DNA of 64,000 nucleotides from Agrypnia vestita (GCA_016648135.1 JADDOH010010300.1:1-64000), one strand, 5' to 3'. Shown: positions 9,549-22,019, numbered from the stretch's first letter. The notes: generated by a model not told the origin, from the letters alone. Numbers and translations are program-made.

Positions 9549-10344
9549 AGATTTTTTAATCTAATATAGTGGTGAAAACAAAGTAATTTGTGTTTTATTT
9601 TAATAATAATGTCACCACAAAGTTCAAGCCTTCATACAGAAGAAGAAAAAATATTCTTCGAACAGTTAAAATTTCACTCTCAACGCGCCGAAAAAAATAT
9701 AAATTCAAAAATCTAGGCGTCGGTTTTTTGAATTCCGTGCGGTCTCCCTGCTAACATGCTCACATAAATCGTGAAAAAAATAGTAATCTCGTATATGCAG
9801 GTCGTAAAAATTTCCCTAAGACTTCTCCACGCTATTTTATGACAACTTGTATTTTCAAACAGCCATCTAGAGCAGAAAAGGTAATAACGCCGAGGAAATA
9901 GACGCATATAAATACCGCGCGAGGAAATAAACCGCAACTCACCAGACAAAAACATATAAAATTTGAGCTAAACAATGGTCGAAATCGTTAAGCTACATGA
10001 CATCTTGCCGAGCTTGGTCATTAACGGTGGATATGGCGCATGCCCGATTCTCCCCTGGTGAGCCATGTGTGAGGTGTTTCCTACTACTAAATAGGTAATA
10101 AACCGCGCCAATTAAACTATTTAGATTTTTATTCGTAAAAATATTTAAATATGGTATTGCAGTAAATATATGTTTCTTAGAATCATCATGAAATTGTCTT
10201 GTATTTTGCAATGGCCAGTGATTTTTTTATTATTTTTATATTATATACATAATAAAATATGTTACTGCCCAACTAGGCAGGCCTGTTTTAGGGAAGGTAA
10301 AATATTTCATTTAGCAACACAAAATTTCACTATAGGTAATTAAT
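9549..10344. other. No gene seen; contains one half of a dispersed repeat
   Basis: The segment 10115-10215 is closely similar to 11520-11630 (shared AAAATATTTAAATATG, TTGCA, GTTTCT.AGAATCA). Minus-strand frames at 9713-9955 and 9993-10211 have no recognisable domain. Confidence 0.45.
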
Positions 10345-11200
10345 TAATACATTAACTTACTTACTTACTTACTTTCTTACCATCACGCCGTTTCCCCATG
10401 GGGGGGTAGGCAAAGAGGGTAGAACGCCACACTCTTCTGTCCTAACATACAACTCTCGCCTCATCCACATTCATACATCTTCGCATGCAAGCTCGCCGGT
10501 TGTTGAAGCTTCTAACGGGAACATCTTCCAATATCTGGTTAATCTGGTTATGCCACGTCTTTCGCGGTAGCACTCTCTTTCTGGCGCCATCAACACTTGC
10601 ATTATATATCTTTCTTATCATTCTTTCCTCATTCATTCGCTCAACATGTCCAATCCATCTGAGCGATCCTTTTTTAATTCTAGTAATTATGCTAAGATAT
10701 GCTATACATTCATTCCTAATATCTGCATTCTTTACTCTATCATAAGTTGATTTGGCACACATACGTCTGAGGGATCTTATCTCCACTGCATTCAGTCTAC
10801 TTTCATTCCTCTTCTGCCACCTCCAGGCTTCGCTTCCATACATCAGTGTTGGTATCAGAATTCTATTATGTAGCGCTAGTTTTGCCTCGGTAGACATATT
10901 TCTATTAGAAACTATTGCGTTCAAAGCACCGTTCACCCTATTCCTCACAGTCACTCTCCTCTCGATATCTTTCTCAACATTTCCTCTTCTATCGAACATA
11001 CTTCCCAAGTACACAAACTTATCTACCTGTTCCAAACATTCATTGCCTACTAGAATTTCACACGTTGTCTTACTTTCCTCTTTCTCGAATACCATCACTT
11101 TTAACTTGTTTACGTTCATAATAAGGTTACTTTTCTTGCATACATCATATATCCTGCTTACTAGACTCTGTAAGTCCTGTATACAATACATTAATGTTAA
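10345..11200 (-). pseudogene. Non-LTR retrotransposon pol, C-terminal part
   Basis: An open minus-strand frame (11191-10442, 249 aa) matches the region after the reverse transcriptase palm in insect LINEs: KLKVMVFEK, then KFVYLGSMFDRRG, then LIPTLMYGSEAWRWQK, LNAVEIRSLRRM and GSLRWIGHVERM. The catalytic YADD segment and endonuclease are upstream and absent. A 3' tail of AAGT units (plus-strand ACTTACTTACTT at 10352-10372) follows about 70 bp after the stop, which fits a LINE 3' end. I favour an RTE-type or related clade, but the clade call is weak. The frame is open, so insertion may be fairly young, but it is 5'-truncated. Confidence 0.75.
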
Positions 11201-11349
11201 AATAAATGATTACATCACATTAAATTAATACATTAAAAAGAGTTGATATATTAGTTTAACCAGAACACTTACACAATTTATTTACTAAATTGGATAATTA
11301 CCATTAAAGGTTAACTAATATCTTTGATAGTAATTATCCAAATTAGATA

Positions 11350-11735
11350 TAAATGCTCTGAAAGTTTTGATAATTGGAAAATGTATGTCTATTATCTAGA
11401 TATACTTTATTTAATAATATTTTTTTATTTATAAAAAACCAACAGTGCAATTAAAACCAGTGTAGCTATGAGTAGAGTGCTTTCTTGAAGTACTGATAAT
11501 TAGGTTGTGAAAAACGCAAATAAAATTTTTAGATTTTCATTCATAAAAATATTTAAATATGATATTGCATACACATGTTTCTCAGAATCAACATGAAATA
11601 GTCTTGTTTTGTGCGTTGGTCAGTATTGCTCTGAAAATTTGATAATAGAAAATATAATATGTCTAGATATACTATTTATTGATTTATAGAAAACTAACAG
11701 TGCAATTAAAATCATCCTAACTATGTGTAGCAAAT
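11350..11735. repeat. Two-copy diverged tandem duplication
   Basis: The block beginning TGCTCTGAAAGTTTTGATAA near 11352 recurs near 11627 as TGCTCTGAAAATTTGATAA, and both run through CTAGATATACT and CAACAGTGCAATTAAAA/CTAACAGTGCAATTAAAA. The period is about 274 bp. Noncoding. Confidence 0.65.
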
Positions 11736-12309
11736 AGTCGAATTAAAGAAAAAGAAAATTAAACTTAAAAGGACAGTGACAAATCGAAGGAGGACCACAT
11801 GGATAGGAGAAGTTAATACTCGTAGGTAAATAAACTAAGGATTTAACAAATTATGGAAAATTCGGCACAATATCAAAGAGAGGATCAAAATTAAGTGGAA
11901 ATTGGAAATAAATGTTAGATACAGCATGAAAATAAATGCAAATATCTACATAAACAAAAACCCAATGTATATACTGCCACAAGAGTAAAGTAAGGGTGAC
12001 TACCCATTGGAGTTCAGAGATGTTTGACATGTGACGTACTACCATAGAAACTAGCGGGCCGTAGCGCTTTACCAGAGACAAGCATACAGACATACAGTGG
12101 GTACTTACATGCGAATTAACGTGAACTAGTATGAATCTGAGTGGAACGACCTTGCCGTACGTGAGAATGCTATGAACTATGAAAAAAGCTACATTATAAA
12201 GATATAATTATGACAGGTGGGTATACGAAGATTTTAAAAATCGTAGATTGATGAATATTGTTATTACAGTGAGCTCAAGGTATCGATGGATCTAGTGGAC
12301 TTTCAAGTA
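11736..12309. other. No gene seen
   Basis: The 80-codon minus frame at 11851-12093 has no recognisable motif. Confidence 0.45.
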
Positions 12310-12765
12310 TATCACCATCATCATTATTAACTATTTTCTATCCCTGCTTGAAAAAGGGCTCCCCAGACGTTTCCACTCTTCTGTATCCCTTGTTTATTAT
12401 TCGCTGCTACATATTTCCGTAGAATATGATTTATTTGTCAGTTCAGTGAGTGGGCAATACCGGATAACCGCATTCATCTAATGATTGTCTTTCCTCCGAG
12501 CCATTACAATTTTTTTCACTCGAAGTTTTGGGTTTTTGGTTTTTGGAGAGTTCATGTTTTGTAGAAGTAGGATGCATCGGATGAATCTTTTTCGTTTTAG
12601 ACGCTAAATCCGACACCGATTCTAAACATAGACGACTGCAGTTCGGCCCGGCTTCTTTCGAACAATTTCTTCGATTATGTCTCGTGCTACGGAAATTTCT
12701 TGTCCTAGATAGACATAATTATCGATTGTTTCAAGCTGAGTTCCATTAACATGATTTTAAAACGC
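12310..12765 (-). pseudogene. Decayed non-LTR retrotransposon fragment
   Basis: Minus-strand translation gives VNGTQLETIDNYVYLGQEIS near 12750-12690, the segment after the RT palm, then broken frames. Further along, EEWKRLGSPF near 12370 resembles the end of such proteins. Frameshifts and stops interrupt it. The plus-strand CATCATCATTATTA run at 12316-12330 would be its 3' microsatellite tail. Confidence 0.55.
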
Positions 12766-12884
12766 TCTTACCCAGTCAGTCATATTTTACATACCTATCT
12801 TTATAACGTGTTAATAATGCGTATGCATAAATTTGTGTGTATGTTTATGTAGATATGTATTTACATACATATATATAACAGTGG

Positions 12885-13270
12885 TGAGCTGCGCACACAT
12901 GCAAAATATCTGTGCATTACTTAAGATTCTGGAAAACAAATATTAATTTAATAATCCTTATCTAATGAAAAAGACGATTTAATATTTTAGCCGTAATCCG
13001 TGGCTACGGCTCGAGTTTTTATTTTCAACTGTTTCTGTATACAATTTTATATAAATGCTTTTCCTATTTTACTTATTCACGCGCATCGAATTTGTTTCTT
13101 GTATTCATAAGTAAGTCGTAGCGAAATGAATATTTTCTCTTTGAAGCCGCTATATCTTTACGTCTGCGAGTTTTGTGCGTTGGCAAGTAAATTTTTCATA
13201 CTTTAGCATGTTTCTTCGAAAGGTCTCTTTTTAGTGAGAACTGCGCGTCACTTCCAGAGGTGACACAAGA
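12885..13270 (+). mobile_element. hAT-like non-autonomous element, partial copy
   Basis: Parallels the reverse strand of 42190-42624: both run from CAGTGG-type ends through CTGTGCATTA, AAACAAATATTAATT, TAATCCTTATCT, TAGCCGTAAT, then TTCTTCGAAAGGTC. The second terminal repeat was not found, so this copy is partial. Confidence 0.6.
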
Positions 13271-13442
13271 GAGGCTACAAAGAAATGGAGAGGTTACTAA
13301 TTCCATATTTAACATACTATAAATGTTTTGTGTGTATTCCAACGATCAATTTGCTTTTTATTTCTTTTCAAATATTTAAATGTATATGTTTGTAATTTTG
13401 AATTTGTTCCTGTTACTAAGATCTTTCTAATATAAGTGATGT

Positions 13443-13736
13443 GTGAGGAGCAAGGTTTTTAAAGTAAAAAAATGGAAAGGAAACAAAGAAGCAAAGTGGA
13501 AAATGAATAATAATTACCAAGTCAAAAAGATCTCACCTAGTTCTATAAAACCAAACAACCATATTGAGAGATATTTTTTAGAAAGCCATGGAACTAAAAC
13601 TAAACATGGAAAAAATAGGATAGATGAATATAAGATTATAGAGATGAAGATTGGAGATCTTTATAATCTACAAGCATTAAACTCGTTTTTGATTACAAAA
13701 AGTACATTAGATGAAAAAAAAGTAAAGTTCAGTTGA
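13443..13736 (+). CDS. Unrecognised 97-aa open frame
   Basis: Lysine-rich, ATG to TGA, with no domain I can name. It lacks stop codons over a length somewhat greater than expected in such AT-rich DNA, but codon use is simply A-rich. It is equally likely to be a chance frame, the tail of a transposon protein or an exon. No splice signals or neighbours support a gene. Confidence 0.15.
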   Translation: MRSKVFKVKKWKGNKEAKWKMNNNYQVKKISPSSIKPNNHIERYFLESHGTKTKHGKNRIDEYKIIEMKIGDLYNLQALNSFLITKSTLDEKKVKFS

Positions 13737-14246
13737 TAAAAAAGTTTAAAATATGATAAATATTTTCTAAAAGTAATATTTTATAAATAAAGCCGCACGG
13801 ACCATACACAAAAATATTTGTCTCTAGATGGGACATCGTAGTCATTCGGTCCAACTTCTGAAAGCCTACGATGGTCTTCTGCCCATTTCTAAAAATAAAC
13901 ATGGCCTGCTAAAACCCTGCAACACAGGCACTATACTACTCTTGGTATAGAAATTTACCATGCGTAGCCATGCCGAGCTCCGGAACCAACTGAAAATTAG
14001 AGTTTACTTAAAAAAATGTTGTCTTTATCACATTTAATTTTTTCAAAATTAAAATGGAATTCATTTATATAAAATGATCCCTAGCTTCCATAGAAAATTC
14101 ATTAGTAAAATATCATTTTTTAATCCAGGTGAAAGTCACTAAGTGCTAAATACCTTTTAATTAATATAATAAGTTTATACTGAATATTTTTTATACATTG
14201 TGTGCTCTTAAATTATTTAAAAATCTAAAAAATTGCTTCATTACTT
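13737..14246. other. No gene seen
   Basis: Contains a GC-richer patch near 13795-13990 that may be an old retroelement 3' end. No frame or motif was recognised. Confidence 0.4.
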
Positions 14247-14770
14247 TTACTCCCTTTATATTAACTCGTGGCGTCTGCTTGCTTGCCGTCAACAAAAACT
14301 TTAGATCGATTTTTGACCCTTTTCCCATGATCCAATCAAGCTGAAACTTGGCAAGTAAACTCGTGGCGACGATCAAGAAGATGTATCAAATTTTCGTTAA
14401 AAAAAATTAATAATTATAGTATAATTTCGGATTTTTAGAAATTTTATGGTTTTTTTCAAATTGGAATCATTAGAAAAGTTTGATTACAGCGACCCGATAA
14501 CGTCACGGAATATTTTCTAAATTTGAATTACTCCATCGGTATGCATAATAGGTACTTCACTAAGAATTTCGAAAATCTAAATTGACTGACAAATGTTTTT
14601 AGAATTTAATCTTCAAAGCATGAAGTGTCTTATCAAAGCTCAAAACATCTGATATTTTAGAAATATATTAAATTACTGTAAGTTTAGTGTTATGTTATAT
14701 GTTTTAATTCATCTTTAATTGTTTTACAAAGAAAGGGAGTATAATAAAAACTTGGTTTTTATGGGTTATT
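14247..14770 (+). repeat. Repeat family A, copy 1
   Basis: Runs from TTACTCCCTTTATATTAACTC to AAAACTTGGTTTTTATGGGT. Nearly the same sequence is present at 62376-62930 (same strand), 28779-29304 (opposite strand) and, internally deleted, 54144-54440 (opposite strand). No convincing protein is encoded. The word ACTCCCTTT or its complement occurs close to both ends. Class unknown. Confidence 0.85.
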
Positions 14771-15854
14771 TTTTTTGATATCATATGTTGAATTTTTAAA
14801 CCCCATTTTCTCAAAACTACTTTTACCTCTAAAGGGACGATATATTCTGTTTTAACAAAGTCTAAGTGCCTAATACAAATGTGAAAAGGAGGATTAATTT
14901 ATGCCTACCGGCGAGGGGACCCCTGGCCCAGCCACCACAGAGCGTAACCATTCTCCTTTGACAGGGCTTACTTTATGAATATAAGCACAAGGTCAGTCTT
15001 GCAGGCCCAACATCAATATAACACGGTTTGTAACCTATTCAAATGCCGGTCTAATATCAGAGACGGCACTAGAATTCTGCTTTTAGTCTCCAGATACCTT
15101 AAGAACTCGAGATAAGTCAGAGATGGCGTCACTTGCAATTTATTATAACTCCTTACTGGAAGACTACTTCTGGCCTGTCAATACCTCGAGAATTCGAGAC
15201 AAAATATGCTCGAGATGACGCCATTTACTTTCGCACCCCACTACAATTACCAATGTTACCAGCAAGATTTAAATACCACAGCTCATCATTTCACGTTCTC
15301 TCATTTTCACACATGTTACAATGTTGGGTTGTCCAGACATTGTGTTAAGATAATCTTCGGAGATCTTTGGTGATGTTTTTCCAAGCCTTTGATCTTGACC
15401 GGTAATTGACAAACTAAACTATGTAAACTAATTCAGAATATTTTGAGCGTGTCAAAATTTTGCACAATACAATACTGGATTTTATCCCAGGTGGACATCA
15501 TTAATCGAGATATGTATTATAGAAGTCGAAATAAAATAAATATCTCGTAGTTTTCCTTTCAAAATAATTAACACATTATTCAGATTTTAATATTTCATAA
15601 TATTCCACCAGATAAATATTTAATTTCGAGTTTTTTCCAAATATATTTTAAAATAAAAGTCACCCTTCTTTTTCTCCTGCACGCCCCTGGAAAGTACGTA
15701 TAATTATTTTTTGTGTTTTTATAGGTTTAGGTACGAGAATGACAAAGTTTTCGATTCCAAGTGGCGGTAGTAAAAATACAACTCGCATACGAGACAAGGT
15801 GTGCAAGTTAAACCTTTGTACAACTTCCAAAAATTTTATAGATGTGGTAGTCTA
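14771..15854. other. No gene seen
   Basis: Includes a moderately GC-rich patch (14890-15240) with repeated words such as CTCGAGA and GATGGCGTCAC/GATGACGCCAT, probably old repeats. No domain recognised. Confidence 0.4.
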
Positions 15855-15990
15855 TTATGGGTGGAATTGTGTAAAGTGGTCACTTAGACCAGCCGTAAGA
15901 TAGGTTGTAAGCCCTATGAACACCCAAAAAAGCTTCCATATCTACTTTCCCACATAAAAAAAGATTCATCTCTGTGAGACATCAATAATA
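15855..15990 (-). repeat. Dispersed repeat D, copy 2
   Basis: Reverse-oriented relative of 8690-8815, recognisable by GTAAGCCCTATGAACACCC, CTTTCCC and TGTGAGACAT. Confidence 0.6.
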
Positions 15991-16804
15991 CATATCATAA
16001 TTAAAATAAACTTAACTCGCAGAGTTTTAGCATAGGCACCCATAAAGTGGCCTGCAGTTACGCCGATAGTACCTACCTGGAATCACGCAGAGATGTAACT
16101 ACTGATAAACAGTGAGCCTAGAATAACTAGCTGCGACCTGACGTCTTGTGACGCGCAGTGATCCTGAGGACTGCAGTAGACAGGGCGAGAGGAGCCTGGA
16201 TCAATAACCTTGCACCTAGTAGAAAGGAAATATCGTTAACTAATATATTCATCTGACTTATCCGCGATAATGTTCCCCGATATTTGTACCCACCCCGAAG
16301 TATTAAAATAAACGTGTGAAAGAATCCATCCGTTCTGCATTGCGTTATAAGTTCAAATACAAAATCTACTTGAAAACATTGCAAAAAGGGCAAACAGACA
16401 AATCGTACCCAACGCGAGGGTTTTTTTCCAATTAAGAATTCCAATCGAAAGTCACCGGACGGAACTATCACTCTTGTCAGGTCGTGTCATTCATTCAGGA
16501 TCACGCACACATGGCGTTTGAATGATAAGAAATTAATTGGCCGAAATGAAATGATACTGATTTATCTAATTTTACACAATATTGATGTATGTCTGGACTG
16601 AAAGTGATTGCCGTTTAATCTATCGTGGTGTCTAATGAAGTGTTGAGACACAGATATAATTCAAAAATAAAAAGGCGTAAAGTAAATCAACACGTCAAAA
16701 TTTATACTTGCATGGGTAATCTACTGGCACACGAGAATAATCCAAAATGTAAAGAACTTTTAACTTTAAAGAATTTGGTCTATTCTATGTTCTATCCTCT
16801 CTAT
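15991..16804. other. No gene seen; two unconvincing open frames
   Basis: A 114-aa minus frame (16471-16127) and a 61-aa plus frame (16625-16810) are open but I recognise nothing in them. They may be repeat sequence. Confidence 0.4.
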
Positions 16805-17240
16805 AGATAACATCATCATCATGTGTCTACGATTCATTTTGAGGATCTTTACGTTCTCACGCACAGTTTTCGTTACTGCTTGTCTACCAACTTCCTCATC
16901 TTCTTGGAGGTCTTTCCCGTGATCGCGTCCCTTGGGATTGTTGATACAGTGCCAAATGTGACACCTTAGAAGAGGCTTTTTTTGATCCAGCTTAGTCGAG
17001 CGATCTTCATTGTAGTCACGATATCTGGTTCATCATACAAAATTTGCATTTAATGTTTCCACCTGATTCCCCATCGTCCATTTTCCTGTATAACTCCAAA
17101 AAATTGTGGCAGTAGCTTCTTCTCCCATATATTTAATAAACTTGATTCCGCCGGGGCTAAGACGCACGTTTCTCTGTCGTGTAATATGATTATTTATGAA
17201 TAGTTGGGTTTCTTCAACCCTCATATACAAGGGGCATATA
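16805..17240 (-). mobile_element. Possible non-LTR 3' region
   Basis: The plus strand starts with CATCATCATCATG (a possible tail microsatellite read in reverse), followed by a GC-richer stretch with a 65-aa minus frame (17230-17033) containing LSPGGIKFIKYMGEEATATI. The layout fits a LINE tail on the minus strand, but the protein was not recognised. Confidence 0.25.
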
Positions 17241-17672
17241 TTTTTAAATTTGATTGATTGACAAAGAATGGTATTTACTCAATATAAATTAATTAAATAA
17301 TGATTTTTTATTATTATAAACTAATTTTTATAAGCAAACTAGTTAAACAAAATTAAATAACACCCTCCAAAATTAATAAATTTGAAATTAATAAATTTTA
17401 AAAAAATATAAATTACAATATTCAACTAAAATACTGTACAGGAATACCCAGTTTATTTCAGTTAATGATTCCAGGAAAAAAATGCAATAATGAGGAACCT
17501 GAATGTTTGAAAAATAAGCAATTCTAGTCACGACATTTCATTTTAATTTTATGAATTGATTATTTATTATTTTACGAACACATTTGAATCTGTAAATTAC
17601 CATTTTATTTATGTGTTAAATAAAACGAATATTCCATACGAACCGTATATTATATACCGAACTGCAAATCTC

Positions 17673-17710
17673 GACGATTCGCTGGAGTCTTATCCAGCGT
17701 CATCAGGAGA
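17673..17710 (-). ncRNA. Hammerhead-like motif (F), damaged
   Basis: Minus strand: CTGATGA (17706-17700), perfect 7-bp stem II (CGCTGGA/TCCAGCG), then GAATCGTC. The last A of GAAA is T, breaking the A15.1-U16.1 pair, so activity is unlikely. Stem II differs from motif A by paired changes that keep it paired. Confidence 0.55.
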
Positions 17711-17886
17711 GCGTCCTGTCACCACAGGGGTGGAGGCCGAACTGAACATTTTGGGGCAATTAAAAATAATAACTCCAATAAATCGGCAATCTGCGAACAA
17801 GCATCCAAAAAGGGAATCTCAGTCATTTCATCAGATTTGACAAGACAAAAATCTTATCAACAGAACGGCGCCATATACCTAGATTA

Positions 17887-18117
17887 GTGAGAGAGTCCAT
17901 TGAAATATACAAACATCCTAATATCAATAAAAGTGACAGTTACAAACTATTAAGCACTTGGCGCCCTGTTCTCACGACTTTGATTCCACCTTTCAGAGAC
18001 GTCGCAGATAAGTCCGAAGAAGTAATTAGTACATATTGCACACTGGTGACCTCTTTCGTAGAAGAAGTGAACACCTCACAACAAAGTTCATGTAATTTAC
18101 GACCTCGGAAGAAATAA
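17887..18117 (+). pseudogene. Penelope-like protein, C-terminal tail
   Basis: A 76-codon open frame with RESIEIYKHPN, then YKLLSTWRPVLTT, then STYCTLVTSFVEEVNT. It aligns over its length with the minus-strand tail at 1085-1333. The frame is open here, whereas the first copy has a stop. The frame extends upstream in-frame as RRHIPRLV. RT and nuclease are absent. Confidence 0.7.
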
Positions 18118-18200
18118 TCAGAAATAATCATAAATATACGTTTTATTTAACATATAAATATGTCCAATAACCGTAATCATAACCTCAACTCATTAATTAC

Positions 18201-19494
18201 CATTTTATTTTTTGGCGAAACATGTTTTTCTTCATATCTCTCGGTATAACGATCAATAACACAAATTAATTTTATTTCCCTGGGTACTTTTATTATATGC
18301 TCAACATTATATGAATCTGCATTTGTTCTTTTCCGTTTGAAGTCTTAACAATAACATTTTACTTTAAATTCTTTTAGCGTGAATTATTTCATTGTTTCAA
18401 TTTCTTTTTTTTTCAGTGTTTGTGTTATTCTGGGATTATGTTTATTAGAAGTATTTATATAATGAGTTTGCTATTTGTTTTATTTCATGCCCCACGGCAT
18501 GCTTTCCGCACGTCAAACGTCAAAAATAACGGTCCATTGACTATTGATGTTCCGTCGTTGATGTTGATTTCCTCCGTTGGCTGAATTTAAATTTGAATTC
18601 GAAGCTCCCCTACAGCAGTCGAAATATAGTAGAAAAAATATTCTAAATTTATTCATTTATTTGTGTGCATATAGAGCACATTTTTACATGAAATTACATG
18701 TTTTTAAGAATACGTTAAATTTTTTTTATAAAAAAAATATTCAACATTGGCGGAAAATTTTCGGATTTGGTCGACTGCTGAAAAAAAGGCCCTCCGCGGT
18801 GACCCCTCCCATTTCATCTGTAATCATCAGAATAAAAAAGCAAAAAGAATATCAAAATTGACATGAATGAAATATAATTTAGTCTTTAACGCAGGGGGTT
18901 TTGAAATTATACATTTTTGACAAGATGGCGGGCGTTTGAATTTAAAATAGCATTTTTTAGGGAAAAATTCGGGTTTATTATGCCGATAAAAAAAATAAGT
19001 CACTTAAAAAAAATCCTACGACAAAGACTAGATAATTATGCATAGAATAATCACTATAAATTTCAAGTTGATCGGTTCAGTGGTTGCCGAGATATTTTGT
19101 TCACCGACTTTCAAACATGGTTTCGAGTAAAACACGTTTGAAAATTGAGCAGTGAATAAATCACGAAATCTTTCAACTTAATAAGATCATCAATTCCAGT
19201 TCCATAATATAAGTCCTCCACCTTGCTTAGAATTCCCATATCACTAAGCACTCTTCACAAACAGAATAGAAACAGGTCTTACTTACCTTTTTATATAATA
19301 CGAAAAAGCCCGACTGGCAGCTACCTGTGTGTAGTGCGGCGCCATGTGGTGCGGCGCGTAATTAACAAAAATAATAAAAATATTAATTATCAGCTATAAC
19401 TTTGTTTTTTTTTTTAATTTTTGCTTGAAATTTTCACCAATCGATTTTTTATAAATGTCTAAGTAGGTATTCTCCCTTAAGAGACTGTACATCG
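18201..19494. other. No gene seen; old repeats
   Basis: Contains words typical of dispersed insect repeats (for example a GATCGGTTCAGTGGTTGCCG segment near 19068-19090). The 94-aa frame at 18577-18861 has no domain. Confidence 0.4.
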
Positions 19495-19580
19495 AATAAT
19501 GATTAATCATTAATTAATAAATCGCTAATTAATTTTCAGTGTTTTCATTAATTCCTCCCTAGTCGCAACGCATGATAATA
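19495..19580 (+). repeat. Leader-like repeat, copy
   Basis: AAATCGCTAATTAATTTTC and GTTTTCATTAATTCCTCCC match the minus-strand leader near 7650-7720 and the plus-strand block at 20755-20905. Probably debris of one LTR family. Confidence 0.5.
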
Positions 19581-20754
19581 CTTTGCTGGGGTTCCTGCTC
19601 AAAATTCTGTTTAGAATCATTAAATGTTGCTCATTAACAAATTTATTTATTTCTATATCAAAAATACTACAGATTGAAGATGCCTGTCTCACTGGAGAAA
19701 TCTGTGTCGAGACAGGCAATGTTAACAATATTTACTACATTTTTTTCACAAATAACATAGCACAGAAATACACCATATATTGTATATTATAAATTAATAT
19801 ATAATAAGTATGCTTAAAAAAGATGTATCTTTCACAACAGTAACGTATATAAGTATGCTAAAATGAATGGGCGTTATCTCTGAACGATGACCAGCTACTC
19901 ATTTAGACACATCCCGACGAGATGAGCAGCTAAATTTCTAACTTTATATTTAACTTTGGTTCTATGGTTCATGTCGAGTCTCGCATCTAACACTTTGTAC
20001 ATGGGTCGGCCCTATTTCCAAAAATCTTCTCATCAAAATCTCAACACGTACTCTGAGATTTATCACGATTAAATCTCTGAGACTTGTCTCAATCCGTTGA
20101 CACGGGCCGACACGCCCTTGGCAATCATAACCTTGTTAGTATATTTGCGACCTTTGGTAATAAAATATACCGTCCTTTTGAAATGTTGTCACTAAATTCA
20201 AAAACCAATTTGATGTGACACGAGATTAAAATGATTGATATTCTTCACGTTTTGTATTTATTTTGCCGCGGCGACCGAGCTGCACTGGAAAAACAGACAA
20301 TTTGTTCAGTAATTACGCAATTCTTTCACAAACTGTCAGCAAAGTTGCACTAATTTTCTCTCTAAGAGAACTCCCTTATTTTCTTGGCTGGCTAGAATAA
20401 TTATGTTAATATTTTCCCTTACTTAGGGTGATAAAATAAAAAAAGCTTCTTAGTAGACGTTCACCACTCTAAAGGGGTGGTGGGTAGTGTTGACCTGCTC
20501 CCAATAAATAAAGTGGAAATTCTGATTAATAATTATCGAGAAAATTTTAATGTAATAGCATTAAATATTTTTAAAAAACTATTAAATATGTATATGTTTT
20601 TTATTACTTCATTCAGTTTTTTAAAACATGAATATTATCAACATATTGTAATGAAATGACAAAAGAGAATAAATGCGACTAATACGTGCGAGAATTTAAC
20701 GTTCTACAAGTGATACATAGAGCGTTACCTAACGATAATAAAGCGTTCATATAC
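19581..20754. other. No gene seen
   Basis: Overlapping short frames on both strands near 19525-19792 are open but unrecognised. Nothing else was identified. Confidence 0.4.
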
Positions 20755-20905
20755 AAGTGATATATTACGAAATAGTGTCATTAAGTTTAATTCATGTTAA
20801 GCGACTTTGTACATTTAAAAATTAATTCATCTTTGATTAAAAATTCACTTATTAATCTCCAGTATTTTCATATGTCCTCCCGCAGCCACGATCCGTAACA
20901 ATATT
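20755..20905 (+). repeat. Leader-like repeat, copy
   Basis: ATTAAGTTTAATTCATGTTA, GACTTTGTACATTTAAAAATT and GTCCTCCCGCAGCCACG follow the same order as the minus-strand leader at 7640-7800. Confidence 0.55.
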
Positions 20906-21236
20906 ATTTTGTTTTTGTACTTTGATATTAAAGTACAAAAACATTTTAAGACAATTAGAGGTATAACATGATACATTTTATATTTGATTTGAGAAATTAG
21001 AAACACTGTAGGTACAAAATAAAAAACAAAGTCTAAGTGTGTTCAAAGGTTAATAAAGTAGTCTATCACGTGACATATATAGTTGACTTGTTTCATAAAG
21101 AAACAAAATTTTTATAAGATGATACAAAAGAATATCAAAGTTCCAATGAAATGTGGTAAATCTGTTATCTAAAAAAAAGTTAAATGTGGTAATCCAAAAA
21201 ATAGAAAAAAATTGGTACACATTATCAAATGAACAA

Positions 21237-21960
21237 AAAGTAAAACACCTAGATGGAAAGAAAGTTCACGAAACAAATGCTGAAGCAAATTTAAAAAAAT
21301 ATGAAAAAATTAATCAAAAAATTACAAATTGATAAAACTGTAGAAAGAATAAAAAAACTCATATATGTATTTATTAAAATAATAAATATTTTAGGAATAA
21401 AATTGTTAAAAACACTATATTACGCTCTAGTCCAGTCAATTTTACAATATGGTATTATCTCATGGGGTAGTGCATTCAAAACTACATTGAAATCTTTAGA
21501 AGTTGCCCAGAAATTGGTAATAAAAATCATTCTTAAGAAACCTTATGATTTTCCGACAAAAGACCTCTTTAATAAATTGCAAGTCCCCACATTACAAAAT
21601 ATCTACAAGCAAAATTGCATACTTTAACTATTTTAAGGTTTTCATAGTGATAATGAGCTGACCCAAAGACTGTCAAGTAGCAGAAATGTAACACTTGGTA
21701 AATTAAATATCACTGTGATACATGCCACAACTGCTCGGCATCACTAGTATCACTACACATTCAGAGGTGTGAAATGGTTCAACGAATTGCCTGTTGAAAT
21801 GAGGACTGAGGAAAATTATGAGGCATTTAAAAAAAACGTGAAACCTTCAGAAATGATTGAATTTTTATATTATTATATATGTACTTATTACTTACTTATT
21901 ATTATACTTACTTATTATTATTACTTACTTATTACTTTACTTATTATTACTTAATTGTCT
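21237..21960 (+). pseudogene. Non-LTR retrotransposon, 3' end (family J)
   Basis: The open frame 21301-21627 has LKTLYYALVQSILQYGIISW, then LEVAQKLVIKIILKKP, the region that follows the RT palm in Jockey/CR1-like LINEs. After a stop and frameshift, YTFRGVKWFNELPVEMRTE at 21755-21810 is the usual C-terminal end. A TTAC/TTA-rich microsatellite (21876-21957) forms the tail. The same family is present at 32764-33090. The catalytic part is missing. Confidence 0.7.
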
Positions 21961-22019
21961 GTACATTTACTTATTACCTAATTGTCTATACATTTTATCA
22001 TATAATTAACACGTTAGTG

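Larger units (their letters stand above)
17556..18200 (+). mobile_element. Penelope-like element remnant
   Basis: Upstream block 17600-17730 carries an inverted hammerhead-like motif and ACGAACCGTAT words shared with the arms at 948-1455. It is followed by the PLE C-terminal frame and then by CCGTAATCATAACCTCAACTC, matching the end of the first element (near 1470). The forward motif expected after the coding tail is missing, so this copy has lost it. Confidence 0.7.

Noticed and set aside
10485..11228. Plus-strand frames over the LINE
   Set aside because: Antisense shadows of the reverse-transcriptase tail, which is the recognisable frame.
16127..16471. 114-aa minus-strand protein
   Set aside because: No domain, no flanking gene structure and no conserved pattern.
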